Shown here in pieces: positions 43,071-52,594 of a DNA stretch of 64,000 nucleotides. Each line of letters opens with the position of its first letter. The stretch's first letter is position 1. The translations under genes were made by a program, and so were the position numbers. Origin of the DNA: Acinetobacter sp. ANC 7912 (GTDB taxonomy: Bacteria; Pseudomonadota; Gammaproteobacteria; Pseudomonadales; Moraxellaceae); NCBI RefSeq assembly GCF_039862785.1, contig NZ_CP156795.1, positions 1 to 64,000 of the forward strand. Reading direction: 5' to 3'. The notes beneath the pieces are model-generated. The model saw only the letters and a list, made by a program, of their open reading frames with translations. It was not told where the DNA came from and searched no databases.

Positions 43071-44375
43071 TTACGCAGTTTTTTCAATCCGGCAATAGAA
43101 GAAACCGTCGCCTTGACCCGCTTTCGGTAACAGCTGGCGCCCATGAATCTGCTCGATGCCCCAGTCGGCTTCGATTTTGATCTCTTTGGCGTCTGGATGC
43201 TGAGTGAAGAACTCCACCATCTGCTGTTCATTTTCTGCTTTCAGGATCGAACAGGTGATGTAGAGCAGGGTGCCACCCACTTTCAGCTGTGACCACATAT
43301 TTTCCAGAATCTGTTTTTGTAATTCGACCGTCTGGGCAATGTCAGAAGATTGGCGCAGCAGGCGAATATCCGGGTGACGGCGAATCACGCCAATGGCCGA
43401 ACATGGGGCATCCAGTACGATACAGTCCGGCTGTTCCGGGGCTTTCCAGCTAATCGCATCGGCAGCGACAATTTCGACATGCTGGCCTTCCAGTAACAGG
43501 CGTTCCAGATTCTCCTGAACACGGAGCAGTCGTTTGCCATCCTGATCCAGTGCGATCAGTTTTTTGGGACTGTATTTTTCCAGAATATGTGCGGTTTTTC
43601 CGCCCGGTGCCGCACAGGCATCCACAACATACTTGTCATTCAGATTTGGCAATAAGGTCGCGCAAAGCTGGGCATGTTCATCCTGTACCGAGAAACCGCC
43701 GACATCAAAGCCTGGCAGGTGCGGTACATTCACACCTTCATCCAGTACAATCCCGACTTTAGAAATACTGCAGGCATGTGCAGCAATGTCATGCTCTTGC
43801 AGAATTTCCAGATATTCATCTCGGCTGACCTGACGTGTATTAACACGCAAAGTGAGTGGTGCCACCTGTTTCAGCTCATGGCTCAGTTCAGACAGCTGTT
43901 CCGGCCAGTCTTTTTTTAGACGCTTGTACAACCAGCTTGGCAGGCCATGTGCCTGTTTTAACGCAGTTTGAAATTCAGGTGTTTCACGTGAAACACGGCG
44001 CAGAATCGCATTCACCACACCACTTAAAGCCTGATAACCTAGCTGTTTCACCGCGGTGACGGTTTCTGAAATCGCGGCATGTGGGGCAATCCGGGTTTCC
44101 AGCAGCTGGTACAGACCGACATATAGGCAGGTTTCTACCGTGTCATTGTTTATCGGCTTGACCAGCAATGGCAGGGTCACACTTTTCAGCGCATACCACT
44201 GACGCAGGGTACCGAGAACCAGTTCATGGAATAGGGCACGGTCGCGTTCTGCCACTTTGCCAAGATGCTGCGGCAGAACACTGGCCAGAGATTGCCCTTG
44301 CTGGACTGCGAGCAAAGTGCGAATCACCTGGGCACGCAGGTTCAGGTGTGAAGTGCCGGCTTGGGAATGACTCAT
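43071..44375 (-). CDS. rsmB: 16S rRNA m5C967 methyltransferase RsmB
   Basis: A 434-residue protein: N-terminal NusB-like RNA-binding domain (about 12-140) and C-terminal SAM-dependent methyltransferase with VVDACAAPGGKTAHILE, VLDAPCSAIGVIRRHPDIR and the catalytic Cys in LLYITCSI. It methylates C967 of 16S rRNA. Its start overlaps the fmt stop by 4 bp (44372-44375), so the pair is translationally coupled. A perfect parS site lies in its coding sequence at 43980-43995. Confidence 0.94.
   Translation of the reverse strand: MSHSQAGTSHLNLRAQVIRTLLAVQQGQSLASVLPQHLGKVAERDRALFHELVLGTLRQWYALKSVTLPLLVKPINNDTVETCLYVGLYQLLETRIAPHAAISETVTAVKQLGYQALSGVVNAILRRVSRETPEFQTALKQAHGLPSWLYKRLKKDWPEQLSELSHELKQVAPLTLRVNTRQVSRDEYLEILQEHDIAAHACSISKVGIVLDEGVNVPHLPGFDVGGFSVQDEHAQLCATLLPNLNDKYVVDACAAPGGKTAHILEKYSPKKLIALDQDGKRLLRVQENLERLLLEGQHVEIVAADAISWKAPEQPDCIVLDAPCSAIGVIRRHPDIRLLRQSSDIAQTVELQKQILENMWSQLKVGGTLLYITCSILKAENEQQMVEFFTQHPDAKEIKIEADWGIEQIHGRQLLPKAGQGDGFFYCRIEKTA
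43980..43995. other. parS: parS ParB-binding site (in rsmB)
   Basis: TGTTTCACGTGAAACA, identical to the consensus, embedded in rsmB about 44 kb from dnaA. Confidence 0.85.
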
Positions 44376-45334
44376 GCCAGTATTTGTCCTACATGTAATT
44401 TCTGGGTTTGATTAATTTGTACCGGATTTAGTGCCTTACCGCCTGGCCATTGCAGTGAAGTCAGGCAGATGGCCTTCTGGTCACCACAGGCCACATGCAC
44501 ACCGTGTTTATCCAGTGCCAGAATGGTGCCTGGTGCCTTGCCTGCAGCATTTTCATCGGAAATTAGTGAACCCCAGACCCGCAGGTTGTTGTTCTCATCA
44601 ATCGGGGTAAAGGCGACTGGCCAAGGGTTAAAGGCACGGATGTTACGGTCAATCGACGCTGCATCCTGGGTCCAATCAATTTTAGCTTCTGCTTTAGAGA
44701 GTTTATGTGCATAAACCGTAAGTGCTTCATCCTGGACTTCTCGGGTTTCCAGATAATGTTGCAGCTTTTCTTCGGATTCTAGTACTGCCACGATGGCTTC
44801 GGCACCTTGCGCCGCCAGTTTGTCATGCAGGCTGGCAGAAGTATCCTGTGGTTCGATCGGGCAGAGGGTCTTATACATCATGTCACCGGTATCCAGACCC
44901 GCCGCCATTTTCATAATGGTCACACCAGTCTCTTGATCACCTGTTGCAATTGCACGCTGGATTGGGGCAGCCCCACGCCAGCGTGGCAGTAGCGAACCAT
45001 GAATGTTCAGGCAGCCATATTTTGGCGTATCTAAAACCACTTGTGGCAGGATCAGACCATAAGCTGCCACCACCATCACATCGGCATTCAGAGCTTTCAG
45101 TTCAGCCTGGGCTGCCAGACCCTCTTCAGTGGATGATTTGAAATGTAACGGTTGATAGACTGGAATATTGTGTTCTAGCGCCAGCTGTTTAACTGCTGAT
45201 GCAGTGAGTTTTTGTCCGCGACCGGCTTTACGGTCTGGCTGGGTATAGACCGCCACAATTTCGTGGTCGGTTTTAAGCAGCGCAGCCAATGCAGTGGCTG
45301 CAAATTCTGGTGTGCCTGCAAAAATGATTTTCAC
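44372..45334 (-). CDS. fmt: Methionyl-tRNA formyltransferase
   Basis: A 320-residue enzyme that formylates initiator Met-tRNA using 10-formyl-THF. Motifs: FAGTPEFAATALAALL at the start, and CLNIHGSLLPRWRGAAPIQRA with the catalytic Asn/His followed by GVTIMKMAAGLDTGDMM containing the conserved Asp. The C-terminal tRNA-binding OB domain is present. It is coupled to rsmB by a 4-bp overlap; def is not in the window. Confidence 0.95.
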   Translation of the reverse strand: MKIIFAGTPEFAATALAALLKTDHEIVAVYTQPDRKAGRGQKLTASAVKQLALEHNIPVYQPLHFKSSTEEGLAAQAELKALNADVMVVAAYGLILPQVVLDTPKYGCLNIHGSLLPRWRGAAPIQRAIATGDQETGVTIMKMAAGLDTGDMMYKTLCPIEPQDTSASLHDKLAAQGAEAIVAVLESEEKLQHYLETREVQDEALTVYAHKLSKAEAKIDWTQDAASIDRNIRAFNPWPVAFTPIDENNNLRVWGSLISDENAAGKAPGTILALDKHGVHVACGDQKAICLTSLQWPGGKALNPVQINQTQKLHVGQILA

Positions 45335-45734
45335 GGATGAAATTCCAAATAAACTTAGATGTCATTATAAGGCATAAGTAAGGTGTGACCTAATCAGCGC
45401 AGCCTGCTGCATAAAGCTATAAATTCATTACAGGAATTGTTTAATTTTTATATAAAAAAACTCATGCAAAATTTAAAAAATATTCATGAAAGTTTTGTAT
45501 TTAAAAAGAGGCGATAGCGGTATAGTAGTTTTTAGTAAAAGATTTTTTCATCGTGCATGTATTGAAATTTACTCCTGAACATTTCCCTGCCGCGATTTAA
45601 GAAGTTGCCTAACTCATGGGTAACTTGGTGTAGAATATGTTCAATTTTCAACTGATTTCGTACTCTCGATCAGACAGATTTCGCCAGAGTGAATGATGAC
45701 ATTCACTCAGCACAAACTTTGTTGGAATAACACA
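45335..45734. other. Divergent intergenic region and ilvD leader
   Basis: 400 bp between fmt (minus) and ilvD (plus). A perfect 9-bp hairpin with an ATGA loop lies at 45687-45708, 26 bp before the chosen ilvD ATG: GAGTGAATG and CATTCACTC. Its loop contains the upstream ATG at 45696; another upstream ATG (45693) is in frame with ilvD. A -10-like TAGAAT occurs near 45632. No leader peptide rich in branched-chain amino-acid codons was found. Confidence 0.5.
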
Positions 45735-47564
45735 ATGCCTGACTATCGTTCAAAAACATCGACACACGGAAGAAACATGGCCGGTGCGCGTGGCTTATGG
45801 CGCGCAACTGGTATGAAGGATGAAGACTTCGGCAAGCCAATTATCGCAGTGGTGAACTCATTCACCCAGTTCGTTCCAGGTCACGTGCACCTGAAAGACC
45901 TTGGCCAGCTGGTGGCTCGTCAGATTGAAGCGTCAGGCGGTGTAGCAAAAGAGTTCAATACCATTGCTGTGGATGACGGGATCGCGATGGGTCATGACGG
46001 TATGTTGTATTCACTACCTTCACGCGACCTGATTGCTGACTCGGTAGAATATATGGTCAGCGCACACTGTGCCGATGCCATGGTGTGTATCTCGAACTGT
46101 GACAAGATCACGCCGGGGATGCTGATGGCGGCAATGCGCCTGAACATTCCAGTGGTGTTCGTGTCTGGCGGCCCGATGGAAGCGGGTAAAGTCAAAATCC
46201 GTGGTAACGACAAAGCGATTGACCTGATTGATGCCATGATCGTGGCGGCTGATGACAACTATACTGATGAAGAAGTGGCAGAATATGAACGTTCTGCATG
46301 TCCAACCTGTGGTTCATGTTCAGGGATGTTCACTGCGAACTCAATGAACTGTCTGACTGAAGCATTGGGTCTATCTTTACCAGGTAACGGTTCAACTTTG
46401 GCAACGCATGCTAACCGTAAAAAACTGTTCGAACGTGCAGGTTCTCTAATTGTTGAACTAGCGAAACGTCATTATGAACAAGATGATTACAGCGTATTGC
46501 CACGTTCAATGGTGACCAAAGCATCGTATGAAAATGCCATGACTTTGGATATCGCGATGGGTGGTTCAACTAACACAGTACTTCACCTGTTAGCTGCTGC
46601 AAATGAAGCAGGTGTAGACTTTACGATGGATGATATCGACCGTTTGTCTCGTAAAGTACCAGTACTATGTAAAGTGGCTCCTGCGAAAAACGACGTGCAC
46701 ATGGAAGACGTCCACCGTGCCGGCGGTATCATGTCGATTCTGGGTGAATTAGACCGTGCAGGCCTGCTGGATACCTCTGTAGGGACTGTTCACGAAGCAA
46801 CATTGAAAGATGCCTTGGATAAATGGGACATCATGCGTACTGAAAATGAAGAAGTGTATAACTTCTACCGTTCAGCACCAGGTGGCGTACCAACTCAAAC
46901 TGCATTCTCACAAGACCGTTATTATTCACGTCTGGATGGCGATCGTGAAAAAGGTGTGATCCGTGACGCTGAACATGCCTTCTCTAAAGATGGCGGTCTG
47001 GCCGTGCTTTACGGTAACATCGCGCTGGACGGTTGTATCGTAAAAACTGCAGGTGTTGATGATTCGATTCTGAAATTTACTGGTACTGCACGTGTATTTG
47101 AAAGCCAGGATTCTGCAGTTGATGCGATTCTGGGTGACAAGATCAAAGCCGGTGATGTAGTGGTGATCCGTTACGAAGGCCCACGTGGTGGTCCTGGTAT
47201 GCAGGAAATGCTATACCCAACCAGCTACCTGAAATCTAAAGGTTTAGGTAAAGCGTGTGCGCTGGTAACAGACGGCCGTTTCTCTGGCGGTTCATCAGGT
47301 CTGTCAATCGGTCACGTATCTCCAGAAGCTGCTGAAGGTGGTGCGATTGGTCTGGTTGAAGATGGTGACCGTATCGAAATCGATATTCCAAACCGTACTA
47401 TTCACCTGGCAGTAGATGAAGCGACGATGGCCGCTCGTCGTGCAGCGCAGGATGAAAAAGGCTGGCAGCCTGCTGAACAGCGCGCCCGCAAGATTTCTAA
47501 AGCCCTGAAAGCGTATGCAATGCACACCACAAGTGCAGCAAAAGGTGCAGTACGTGAAATCTAA
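45735..47564 (+). CDS. ilvD: Dihydroxy-acid dehydratase IlvD (long form)
   Basis: A 609-residue enzyme of isoleucine/valine synthesis that dehydrates 2,3-dihydroxy acids with an Fe-S cluster. The ATG at 45735 gives [20 protein letters not shown], the usual IlvD start; the frame extends 14 codons upstream from 45693. Cluster and metal residues are in [13 protein letters not shown] and [19 protein letters not shown]; the C-terminal [24 protein letters not shown] is conserved. A second, shorter family member is at 48264. Confidence 0.95.
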   Translation: MPDYRSKTSTHGRNMAGARGLWRATGMKDEDFGKPIIAVVNSFTQFVPGHVHLKDLGQLVARQIEASGGVAKEFNTIAVDDGIAMGHDGMLYSLPSRDLIADSVEYMVSAHCADAMVCISNCDKITPGMLMAAMRLNIPVVFVSGGPMEAGKVKIRGNDKAIDLIDAMIVAADDNYTDEEVAEYERSACPTCGSCSGMFTANSMNCLTEALGLSLPGNGSTLATHANRKKLFERAGSLIVELAKRHYEQDDYSVLPRSMVTKASYENAMTLDIAMGGSTNTVLHLLAAANEAGVDFTMDDIDRLSRKVPVLCKVAPAKNDVHMEDVHRAGGIMSILGELDRAGLLDTSVGTVHEATLKDALDKWDIMRTENEEVYNFYRSAPGGVPTQTAFSQDRYYSRLDGDREKGVIRDAEHAFSKDGGLAVLYGNIALDGCIVKTAGVDDSILKFTGTARVFESQDSAVDAILGDKIKAGDVVVIRYEGPRGGPGMQEMLYPTSYLKSKGLGKACALVTDGRFSGGSSGLSIGHVSPEAAEGGAIGLVEDGDRIEIDIPNRTIHLAVDEATMAARRAAQDEKGWQPAEQRARKISKALKAYAMHTTSAAKGAVREI

Positions 47565-47586
47565 GCTGTAATTTTTATAGCACTAG

Positions 47587-47617
47587 AAAAAGCACTCCAA
47601 ATGGGGGTGCTTTTTTT
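47587..47617 (+). terminator. Terminator after ilvD
   Basis: AGCACTCC pairs with GGGGTGCT (one G-T pair) around an AAATG loop, followed by seven T. Confidence 0.85.
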
Positions 47618-47765
47618 ATTTCTTAAGCTTTAAAGGTTAAGTTAATTATGTGAACTTTCAATAAAATCAATCATGGCAGCGCTATACATGTTTAAAAACG
47701 ATAGAGCCTTAATAAAAGTAGGTGTATAGTAAAAATACAGTATTGATGCAAAAGTGATGACGTAC

Positions 47766-47969
47766 ATGTCCATGAAATTTATTGGCCGTTTTCTGGCAAT
47801 TTTAGTCTCTGTAATGGTTTTAGCTGCGCTCAGCATTCATTTTTTCTTCGATCCACATTACAGCATTGTCTTCTGGATTTTAGCTGTGCCGGTGATTTTG
47901 GGGACACCAATCTTGGCGTCTGTGATCTTAGCATCTAATGAAGAACTTGATCTTCATCAGGTGCACTAA
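47766..47969 (+). CDS. Small two-span membrane protein
   Basis: About 67 residues from the ATG at 47766 (MSMKFIGRFLAILVSVMV); ATG 47757 and GTG 47754 are also possible and no strong ribosome-binding site decides. Two hydrophobic helices (about 4-24 and 32-54) are joined by a short FFFDPHY loop, with an acidic tail ending EELDLHQVH. Function unknown. A terminator-like hairpin lies about 100 bp downstream. Confidence 0.55.
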   Translation: MSMKFIGRFLAILVSVMVLAALSIHFFFDPHYSIVFWILAVPVILGTPILASVILASNEELDLHQVH

Positions 47970-48068
47970 GCAAGAAGACACAAAAAGTGTAAATTATTGA
48001 TTTCCATAAGTATGAAGATGAGTATTACTAACAAATCATCCAAGGTTTGATTGATCATCTTAGTAAAA

Positions 48069-48098
48069 GGCTCGGCTTAAAAAGACCGAGTCGTTTTT
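48069..48098 (+). terminator. Probable terminator
   Basis: GGCTCGG and CCGAGTC pair (with a G-T) around an A-rich loop, followed by GTTTTT. Confidence 0.65.
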
Positions 48099-48263
48099 AT
48101 GACAATCATTTGATGACGCGCTTCGAATACCATCTTAGAAATTAAACAAATCACTGAATCGGATAAACAGAGTTTTACTATTCAGTGCCCTTGGCTTTCA
48201 GTACAATCGAATAACATCTAGCCAGCTTTTGGTTTTACAACAATTACAGCAGGGACAACAACA

Positions 48264-49949
48264 ATGAGTAAAGACAATATCCGTGAACATTCTGCGCCAG
48301 TTTATGACGGAATTGAAAATGCACCGGCACGTTCCATGATGCGTGCCACCGGTTTTAAGGATGAAGACTTTACTCGTCCCTTTATTGGCATTGCCTCTAC
48401 ATGGGCCAATGTAACGCCCTGCAATATGCATATTGAGGGCTTGGCAAAAACTGTGGAGCAGGGCGTCAATGCGGCCGGTGGCAAGGGCATTATCTTTAAT
48501 ACCATCACCATTTCTGACGGGATCTCCAACGGCACTGAAGGCATGAAATATTCGTTGCTGTCGCGGGAAATCATTGCCGATTCGATTGAAGCCGTGGTTG
48601 GTTGTCAGGCCTATGATGGCGTGATTGCGATTGGTGGCTGTGACAAGAATATGCCTGGCTGCATTATGGGACTGGCTCGTCTGAACCGTCCCGGGCTGTT
48701 TATTTATGGCGGTACCATCAAGCCGGGTGAAGGCCATACTGACATGATTTCCGTGTTTGAAGCGGTCGGTCAGCATGCTAAGGGTGAGATCAACGCGATT
48801 CAGGTCAAGCACATTGAAGAGGTCGCTCTGCCAGGACCGGGTTCTTGTGGTGGCATGTATACCGCGAACTCCATGGCATCTGCGATTGAAGCACTGGGCA
48901 TGAGCCTGCCAGGTTCTTCTGCGCAGGAAGCAGTGTCTAAAGACAAGCAGCTGGACTGCGCCCGTGCCGGTGAGGCAGTCATGAATTTGCTGCGTTTGGA
49001 CATCAAGCCGCGTGACATTATGACTAAATCGGCATTTGAAAACGCCATCAAGGTGCTGATAGCGCTGGGCGGTTCGACCAATGGTGTGCTGCATCTGCTG
49101 GCGATGGCACATACAGTCGGTGTTGATCTGAGTCTGGATGATTTCGTGCGGATCGGGAAGGACATTCCAGTAGTAGCCGATGTACGTCCTTCAGGTAAAT
49201 ATCTGATGTCGGAACTGATCGCGATTGGCGGGATTCAGCCACTGATGAAACGCATGCTGGATGCCGGTATGCTGGATGGTTCCTGCCTGACGGTAACGGG
49301 TAAAACCCTGGCAGAAAACCTGGCCGATGTGCAGGACTATCCGGAAGGGCAGCAGATTATCCTGCCATTCGACAAGCCTGTGAAAAAAGATTCCCATTTG
49401 GTGATTCTGAAAGGCAACCTGTCACCAAATGGTGCTGTCGCCAAAATTACTGGTAAGGAAGGTCTGTACTTTAAAGGTCCGGCACGTGTGTTTGAAGGTG
49501 AACAGGGTGCGATGCGCGGCATTCTGGATGGCGAAGTACAGCCGGGTGAAGTGGTCGTGATTCGTGGTGTCGGTCCGAAAGGCGGACCGGGGATGCCGGA
49601 AATGCTGAAACCCACCTCAGCCATTATCGGCAAGGGCCTGGGGGCTTCCGTAGCACTGATTACCGATGGCCGTTTCTCCGGTGGTAGCCATGGTTTTGTG
49701 ATTGGACATGTGACGCCAGAAGCCTATGAAGGTGGCCCGATTGGTCTGGTACAAAATGGCGATGAAATTGCCATTAATGCTGAAACCCGTGAGATGACCT
49801 GGCATGTGTCGGAACAAGAAATTGCCGCTCGTCGGGCAGCCTGGGTCAAGCCAAAGCCAAATTATACCCATGGCGCACTGGCCAAGTTTGCCAAGCTGGC
49901 ATCTGGGGCAGATACCGGGGCGGTGACTGACCTAAATCTCAAAATCTAA
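48264..49949 (+). CDS. IlvD/Edd-family dehydratase (short form)
   Basis: A 561-residue protein of the same family as IlvD, of the shorter 560-residue type. Cys residues for the cluster are in [17 protein letters not shown] and [24 protein letters not shown], and [24 protein letters not shown] is conserved. The Cys spacing of the second motif differs from the gene at 45735 (GSCGGM instead of [10 protein letters not shown]). It could be a second dihydroxy-acid dehydratase or act on sugar acids; context does not decide. Confidence 0.88.
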   Translation: MSKDNIREHSAPVYDGIENAPARSMMRATGFKDEDFTRPFIGIASTWANVTPCNMHIEGLAKTVEQGVNAAGGKGIIFNTITISDGISNGTEGMKYSLLSREIIADSIEAVVGCQAYDGVIAIGGCDKNMPGCIMGLARLNRPGLFIYGGTIKPGEGHTDMISVFEAVGQHAKGEINAIQVKHIEEVALPGPGSCGGMYTANSMASAIEALGMSLPGSSAQEAVSKDKQLDCARAGEAVMNLLRLDIKPRDIMTKSAFENAIKVLIALGGSTNGVLHLLAMAHTVGVDLSLDDFVRIGKDIPVVADVRPSGKYLMSELIAIGGIQPLMKRMLDAGMLDGSCLTVTGKTLAENLADVQDYPEGQQIILPFDKPVKKDSHLVILKGNLSPNGAVAKITGKEGLYFKGPARVFEGEQGAMRGILDGEVQPGEVVVIRGVGPKGGPGMPEMLKPTSAIIGKGLGASVALITDGRFSGGSHGFVIGHVTPEAYEGGPIGLVQNGDEIAINAETREMTWHVSEQEIAARRAAWVKPKPNYTHGALAKFAKLASGADTGAVTDLNLKI

Positions 49950-50106
49950 AGTCTCGGAAATCATTGATCATTTTGTCTTGAGTTGATATAAGTTTTTCAC
50001 TGAGAGCAGACCTGAACGGTCTGCTATTCTGGTGAAAAAGATAGTATCCTGTAGCAGTTTAGACGCTGTCATCTGCTGCGTCGTCATACCTGTCGAGGCT
50101 AAATCC

Positions 50107-51432
50107 ATGTCCCTGTTACGCCGTTGGTTCGATCCCATCCGATCGAGTTGGTTTTATCAAAAGCCAACCCGCCAGGCGGTGCTATCTGCTGAAGGTGGCT
50201 TAAGTATCTATCTGCGTCTGGATGACGTTTACAGCTATTTGGCTGTACAGCTATTACCTCAATTAGAAGAAATTTTGAGTCCAGAACTCAAACCACTCAA
50301 AGTCATTATTTCCCATCAGCGCGGTGAAGTGCCGAACCAGATGACCTTTGAGGAATGGCAAAATTACTGTATTAACGATGCCAAAATTCTCTCCCGCCAG
50401 CATCGTTTTAGTTTTCATGAAACCCCGGAACTGCCGACTGAAGAAGCCCTGCAGCAGGCGGAAACCATCCTGCGCCGAACGCCGTTACGTGGACAAGATT
50501 TCCTGTATTTGCTGGAAGATATCTTTCATATGCTGTGGCAGAAGCAGTATGGAAAATTGCGTACCTTGCATACCATGGCCAGTCGCCATCATCAGCCACA
50601 GAATTTTCCAGAACGGGTTTTTGATGACAGTACACCCGTTCTAGCCAGCTTCTTTCAGTTTGGCGGTCGTCAGTACCATGCGGTCGATGACCTGCTGCGT
50701 TTAACCCGCCGCCTGAAACAGCAGAAACTGCTGACTGGTAATCCGATCTTCCTGATCAATCATATTGAATGGCGTGAGCATCTGATCAGTGATGCCGAAG
50801 AGCTGAATGAAATTCAGGGACTGGATCCGGAACTAGATTTGTATATTGCCCTAGAAGATCCAATTTCCTGGCTGTTGCTGGCTTACATAAAAGAAGAATT
50901 GGCAGATTTTTATAATATTCATTTAAATATTTATCCATTGTCCTATCGGGGTCGCGATGACTTCGACTGGGGACTGGCAACACGGCTATCCAAACGAACG
51001 GAAGTGGCCTTTATTCCATTTTGCCGACCGACGGCACAAAGTGTCCTGCCGATGGCACGTTTGTTCTATAGCTGCCCGGAAGAGCAACGGCTGGATACCA
51101 TGTACGGGATTTTACAGGCGGTATGGACGCGCGGCCGTGACCTGAGTTATACCCCGCATCTCAATGCTTTAGCCAATGAACTGGGCATTACCAAGCTCAC
51201 CGAAGAAGACATTCAGGCCAAGCTGAATGAAAATGACATGCACTGTGAAATGAAGTCGCAACCGAATCTACCGGTGCTAGAACTTCGAATTGATAATCAA
51301 AGTTTTGTATTTAATAGCTTATATCGCGTTTGGATGATTGAAAGTATTTTCAGTAATGTGTTAGAAGAAAAGTATAAGAGTGATAATCAAACTGAAAGTG
51401 AACTGAAAAAACATGAACAAAGTAAAAGCTGA
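50107..51432 (+). CDS. Thioredoxin-fold (DsbA/HCCA-isomerase-like) protein
   Basis: A 441-residue soluble protein. The ATG at 50107 (MSLLRRWFDPIRSS) has GAGG about 8 nt upstream; the frame is open upstream to 50032. Two similar halves start with a strand and an Asp-Pro or Asp-Asp turn (LSIYLRLDDVYSYLAVQLLP near 57-76 and LDLYIALEDPISWLLLAYIKEEL near 247-269), like the HCCA-isomerase/DsbA thioredoxin fold. No CxxC is seen. Its end overlaps the chorismate mutase gene by 20 bp. Function unknown. Confidence 0.7.
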   Translation: MSLLRRWFDPIRSSWFYQKPTRQAVLSAEGGLSIYLRLDDVYSYLAVQLLPQLEEILSPELKPLKVIISHQRGEVPNQMTFEEWQNYCINDAKILSRQHRFSFHETPELPTEEALQQAETILRRTPLRGQDFLYLLEDIFHMLWQKQYGKLRTLHTMASRHHQPQNFPERVFDDSTPVLASFFQFGGRQYHAVDDLLRLTRRLKQQKLLTGNPIFLINHIEWREHLISDAEELNEIQGLDPELDLYIALEDPISWLLLAYIKEELADFYNIHLNIYPLSYRGRDDFDWGLATRLSKRTEVAFIPFCRPTAQSVLPMARLFYSCPEEQRLDTMYGILQAVWTRGRDLSYTPHLNALANELGITKLTEEDIQAKLNENDMHCEMKSQPNLPVLELRIDNQSFVFNSLYRVWMIESIFSNVLEEKYKSDNQTESELKKHEQSKS

Positions 51433-51700
51433 ATCATTACAACATGCCCGTGAACAGATTGATGCAATTGATACAGCTTTGGTAGAGCTGATTGCTGCGC
51501 GCCAGTTTTATGTAGATCAGACCACACGATTTAAAAAAACTGAAACGGATCTACAGTCTCCAGACCGTATGGAACAGGTGGTTGAGAATGTCCGCGCTGA
51601 AGCGACCAAGCAGGGGATTGATGCAGATTTTGTGGAACATCTATATCGTGAAATGTTCAAGCATTTCATTCAGCGTGAACTGAAAGAATTTCGTCCTTAA
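51413..51700 (+). CDS. Chorismate mutase (AroQ type)
   Basis: A 95-residue all-helical protein converting chorismate to prephenate (phenylalanine/tyrosine route). The first helix has REQIDAIDTALVELIAARQFYVDQTTRFK with the catalytic Arg and Lys, and the last helix ends in YREMFKHFIQRELKEF. No signal peptide, so it is cytoplasmic. It starts inside the previous gene, overlapping by 20 bp, so translation is probably coupled. The AroQ family also includes isochorismate-pyruvate lyases, which cannot be excluded. Confidence 0.85.
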   Translation: MNKVKAESLQHAREQIDAIDTALVELIAARQFYVDQTTRFKKTETDLQSPDRMEQVVENVRAEATKQGIDADFVEHLYREMFKHFIQRELKEFRP

Positions 51701-51856
51701 TTCATTTAAACATTCTATTCTTGCTGGGGCATTGTTTGCTTGCCAGCAATGTGCATTTTCAGCCTCAAGCTTTGCTTGAGGCTATATCCTTAAAACCCTG
51801 ATTTTTCTTTATCCGCAATTTTTATAGCATGGGCGAAACAGATGTAGGTCCATCAG

Positions 51857-52594
51857 ATGATTGCTTTCGTTATTGCCATCTTTGCCCTGGCCGGGCTGAT
51901 TAAAGGCACCATTGGTTTAGGCTTGCCCGCAGTATCTATGGGTTTGCTGACCATTTTTATGAGTCCTTTTCAGGCCGCAACTTTGCTGATTGTACCTTCG
52001 ATCCTCACCAATTTCTGGCAGCTGTTTGCCGAAGGTCATGTTCTCAAATTAATGCGCCGTTTCTGGCTATTATTACTAGGCATTGCTGTGGGTTCAATGT
52101 GGAGCATTTTCCCGACACTGGGTCATTCGGAGTTTCATAGTGAAGCTTTGCTCGGTGGCATGCTGGCGCTTTATGGCCTATATGGTTTATGTGCGAAAAA
52201 AATGCCGGATTTAAGCCGACATGAAAACTGGCTGTCTCCGATTATGGGTTATCTGGGTGGTGCCTTGACGGTAGCGACTGGTGTGGTGGTGATTCCGGTG
52301 GTACCGTATTTACAGACCCTGCATTTAAAGCGTGATGATCTGGTTCAGGCTTTGGGGTTGGCGTTTACGACTTCTACCTTATGTCTGGCGATTTTCCTGC
52401 ACCGCAATCTAGTGGACAATATGCCGATTGATTATGCCATGTCCACGATTGCCCTGATTCCGGCGCTGATTGGCATGTGGTGTGGCAAGAAAATCCGTTA
52501 TCGCATTCCTGAACAGAAATTCCGGACTGTATTTTTTATCGGTCTGATTGCTTTAGGCAGCTATATGATGCTGCATCAATTCGGCTGGATTTAA
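51857..52594 (+). CDS. TSUP (TauE/SafE) family exporter
   Basis: A 245-residue membrane protein with about eight spans. The TSUP repeats are visible as AGLIKGTIGLGLPAVSMGLLTIF in the first half and MGYLGGALTVATGVVVIPVVPYLQ in the second. Members export or import sulfite, sulfoacetate or related anions; this one's substrate is unknown. Its stop overlaps the LysR gene stop by 4 bp (convergent). A perfect 10-bp hairpin without T-run (51761-51783) lies upstream. Confidence 0.85.
   Translation: MIAFVIAIFALAGLIKGTIGLGLPAVSMGLLTIFMSPFQAATLLIVPSILTNFWQLFAEGHVLKLMRRFWLLLLGIAVGSMWSIFPTLGHSEFHSEALLGGMLALYGLYGLCAKKMPDLSRHENWLSPIMGYLGGALTVATGVVVIPVVPYLQTLHLKRDDLVQALGLAFTTSTLCLAIFLHRNLVDNMPIDYAMSTIALIPALIGMWCGKKIRYRIPEQKFRTVFFIGLIALGSYMMLHQFGWI

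Noticed and set aside
48198..49112. A 304-codon open frame on the minus strand
   Set aside because: It is antisense to the IlvD-family gene at 48264-49949, which has clear family motifs. The antisense product is rich in His, Cys and Arg and shows no domain.
51761..51783. Perfect 10-bp hairpin after the chorismate mutase gene, considered as a terminator
   Set aside because: No T-run follows (ATATCC), so it was not called as an intrinsic terminator; it may still protect the RNA end.
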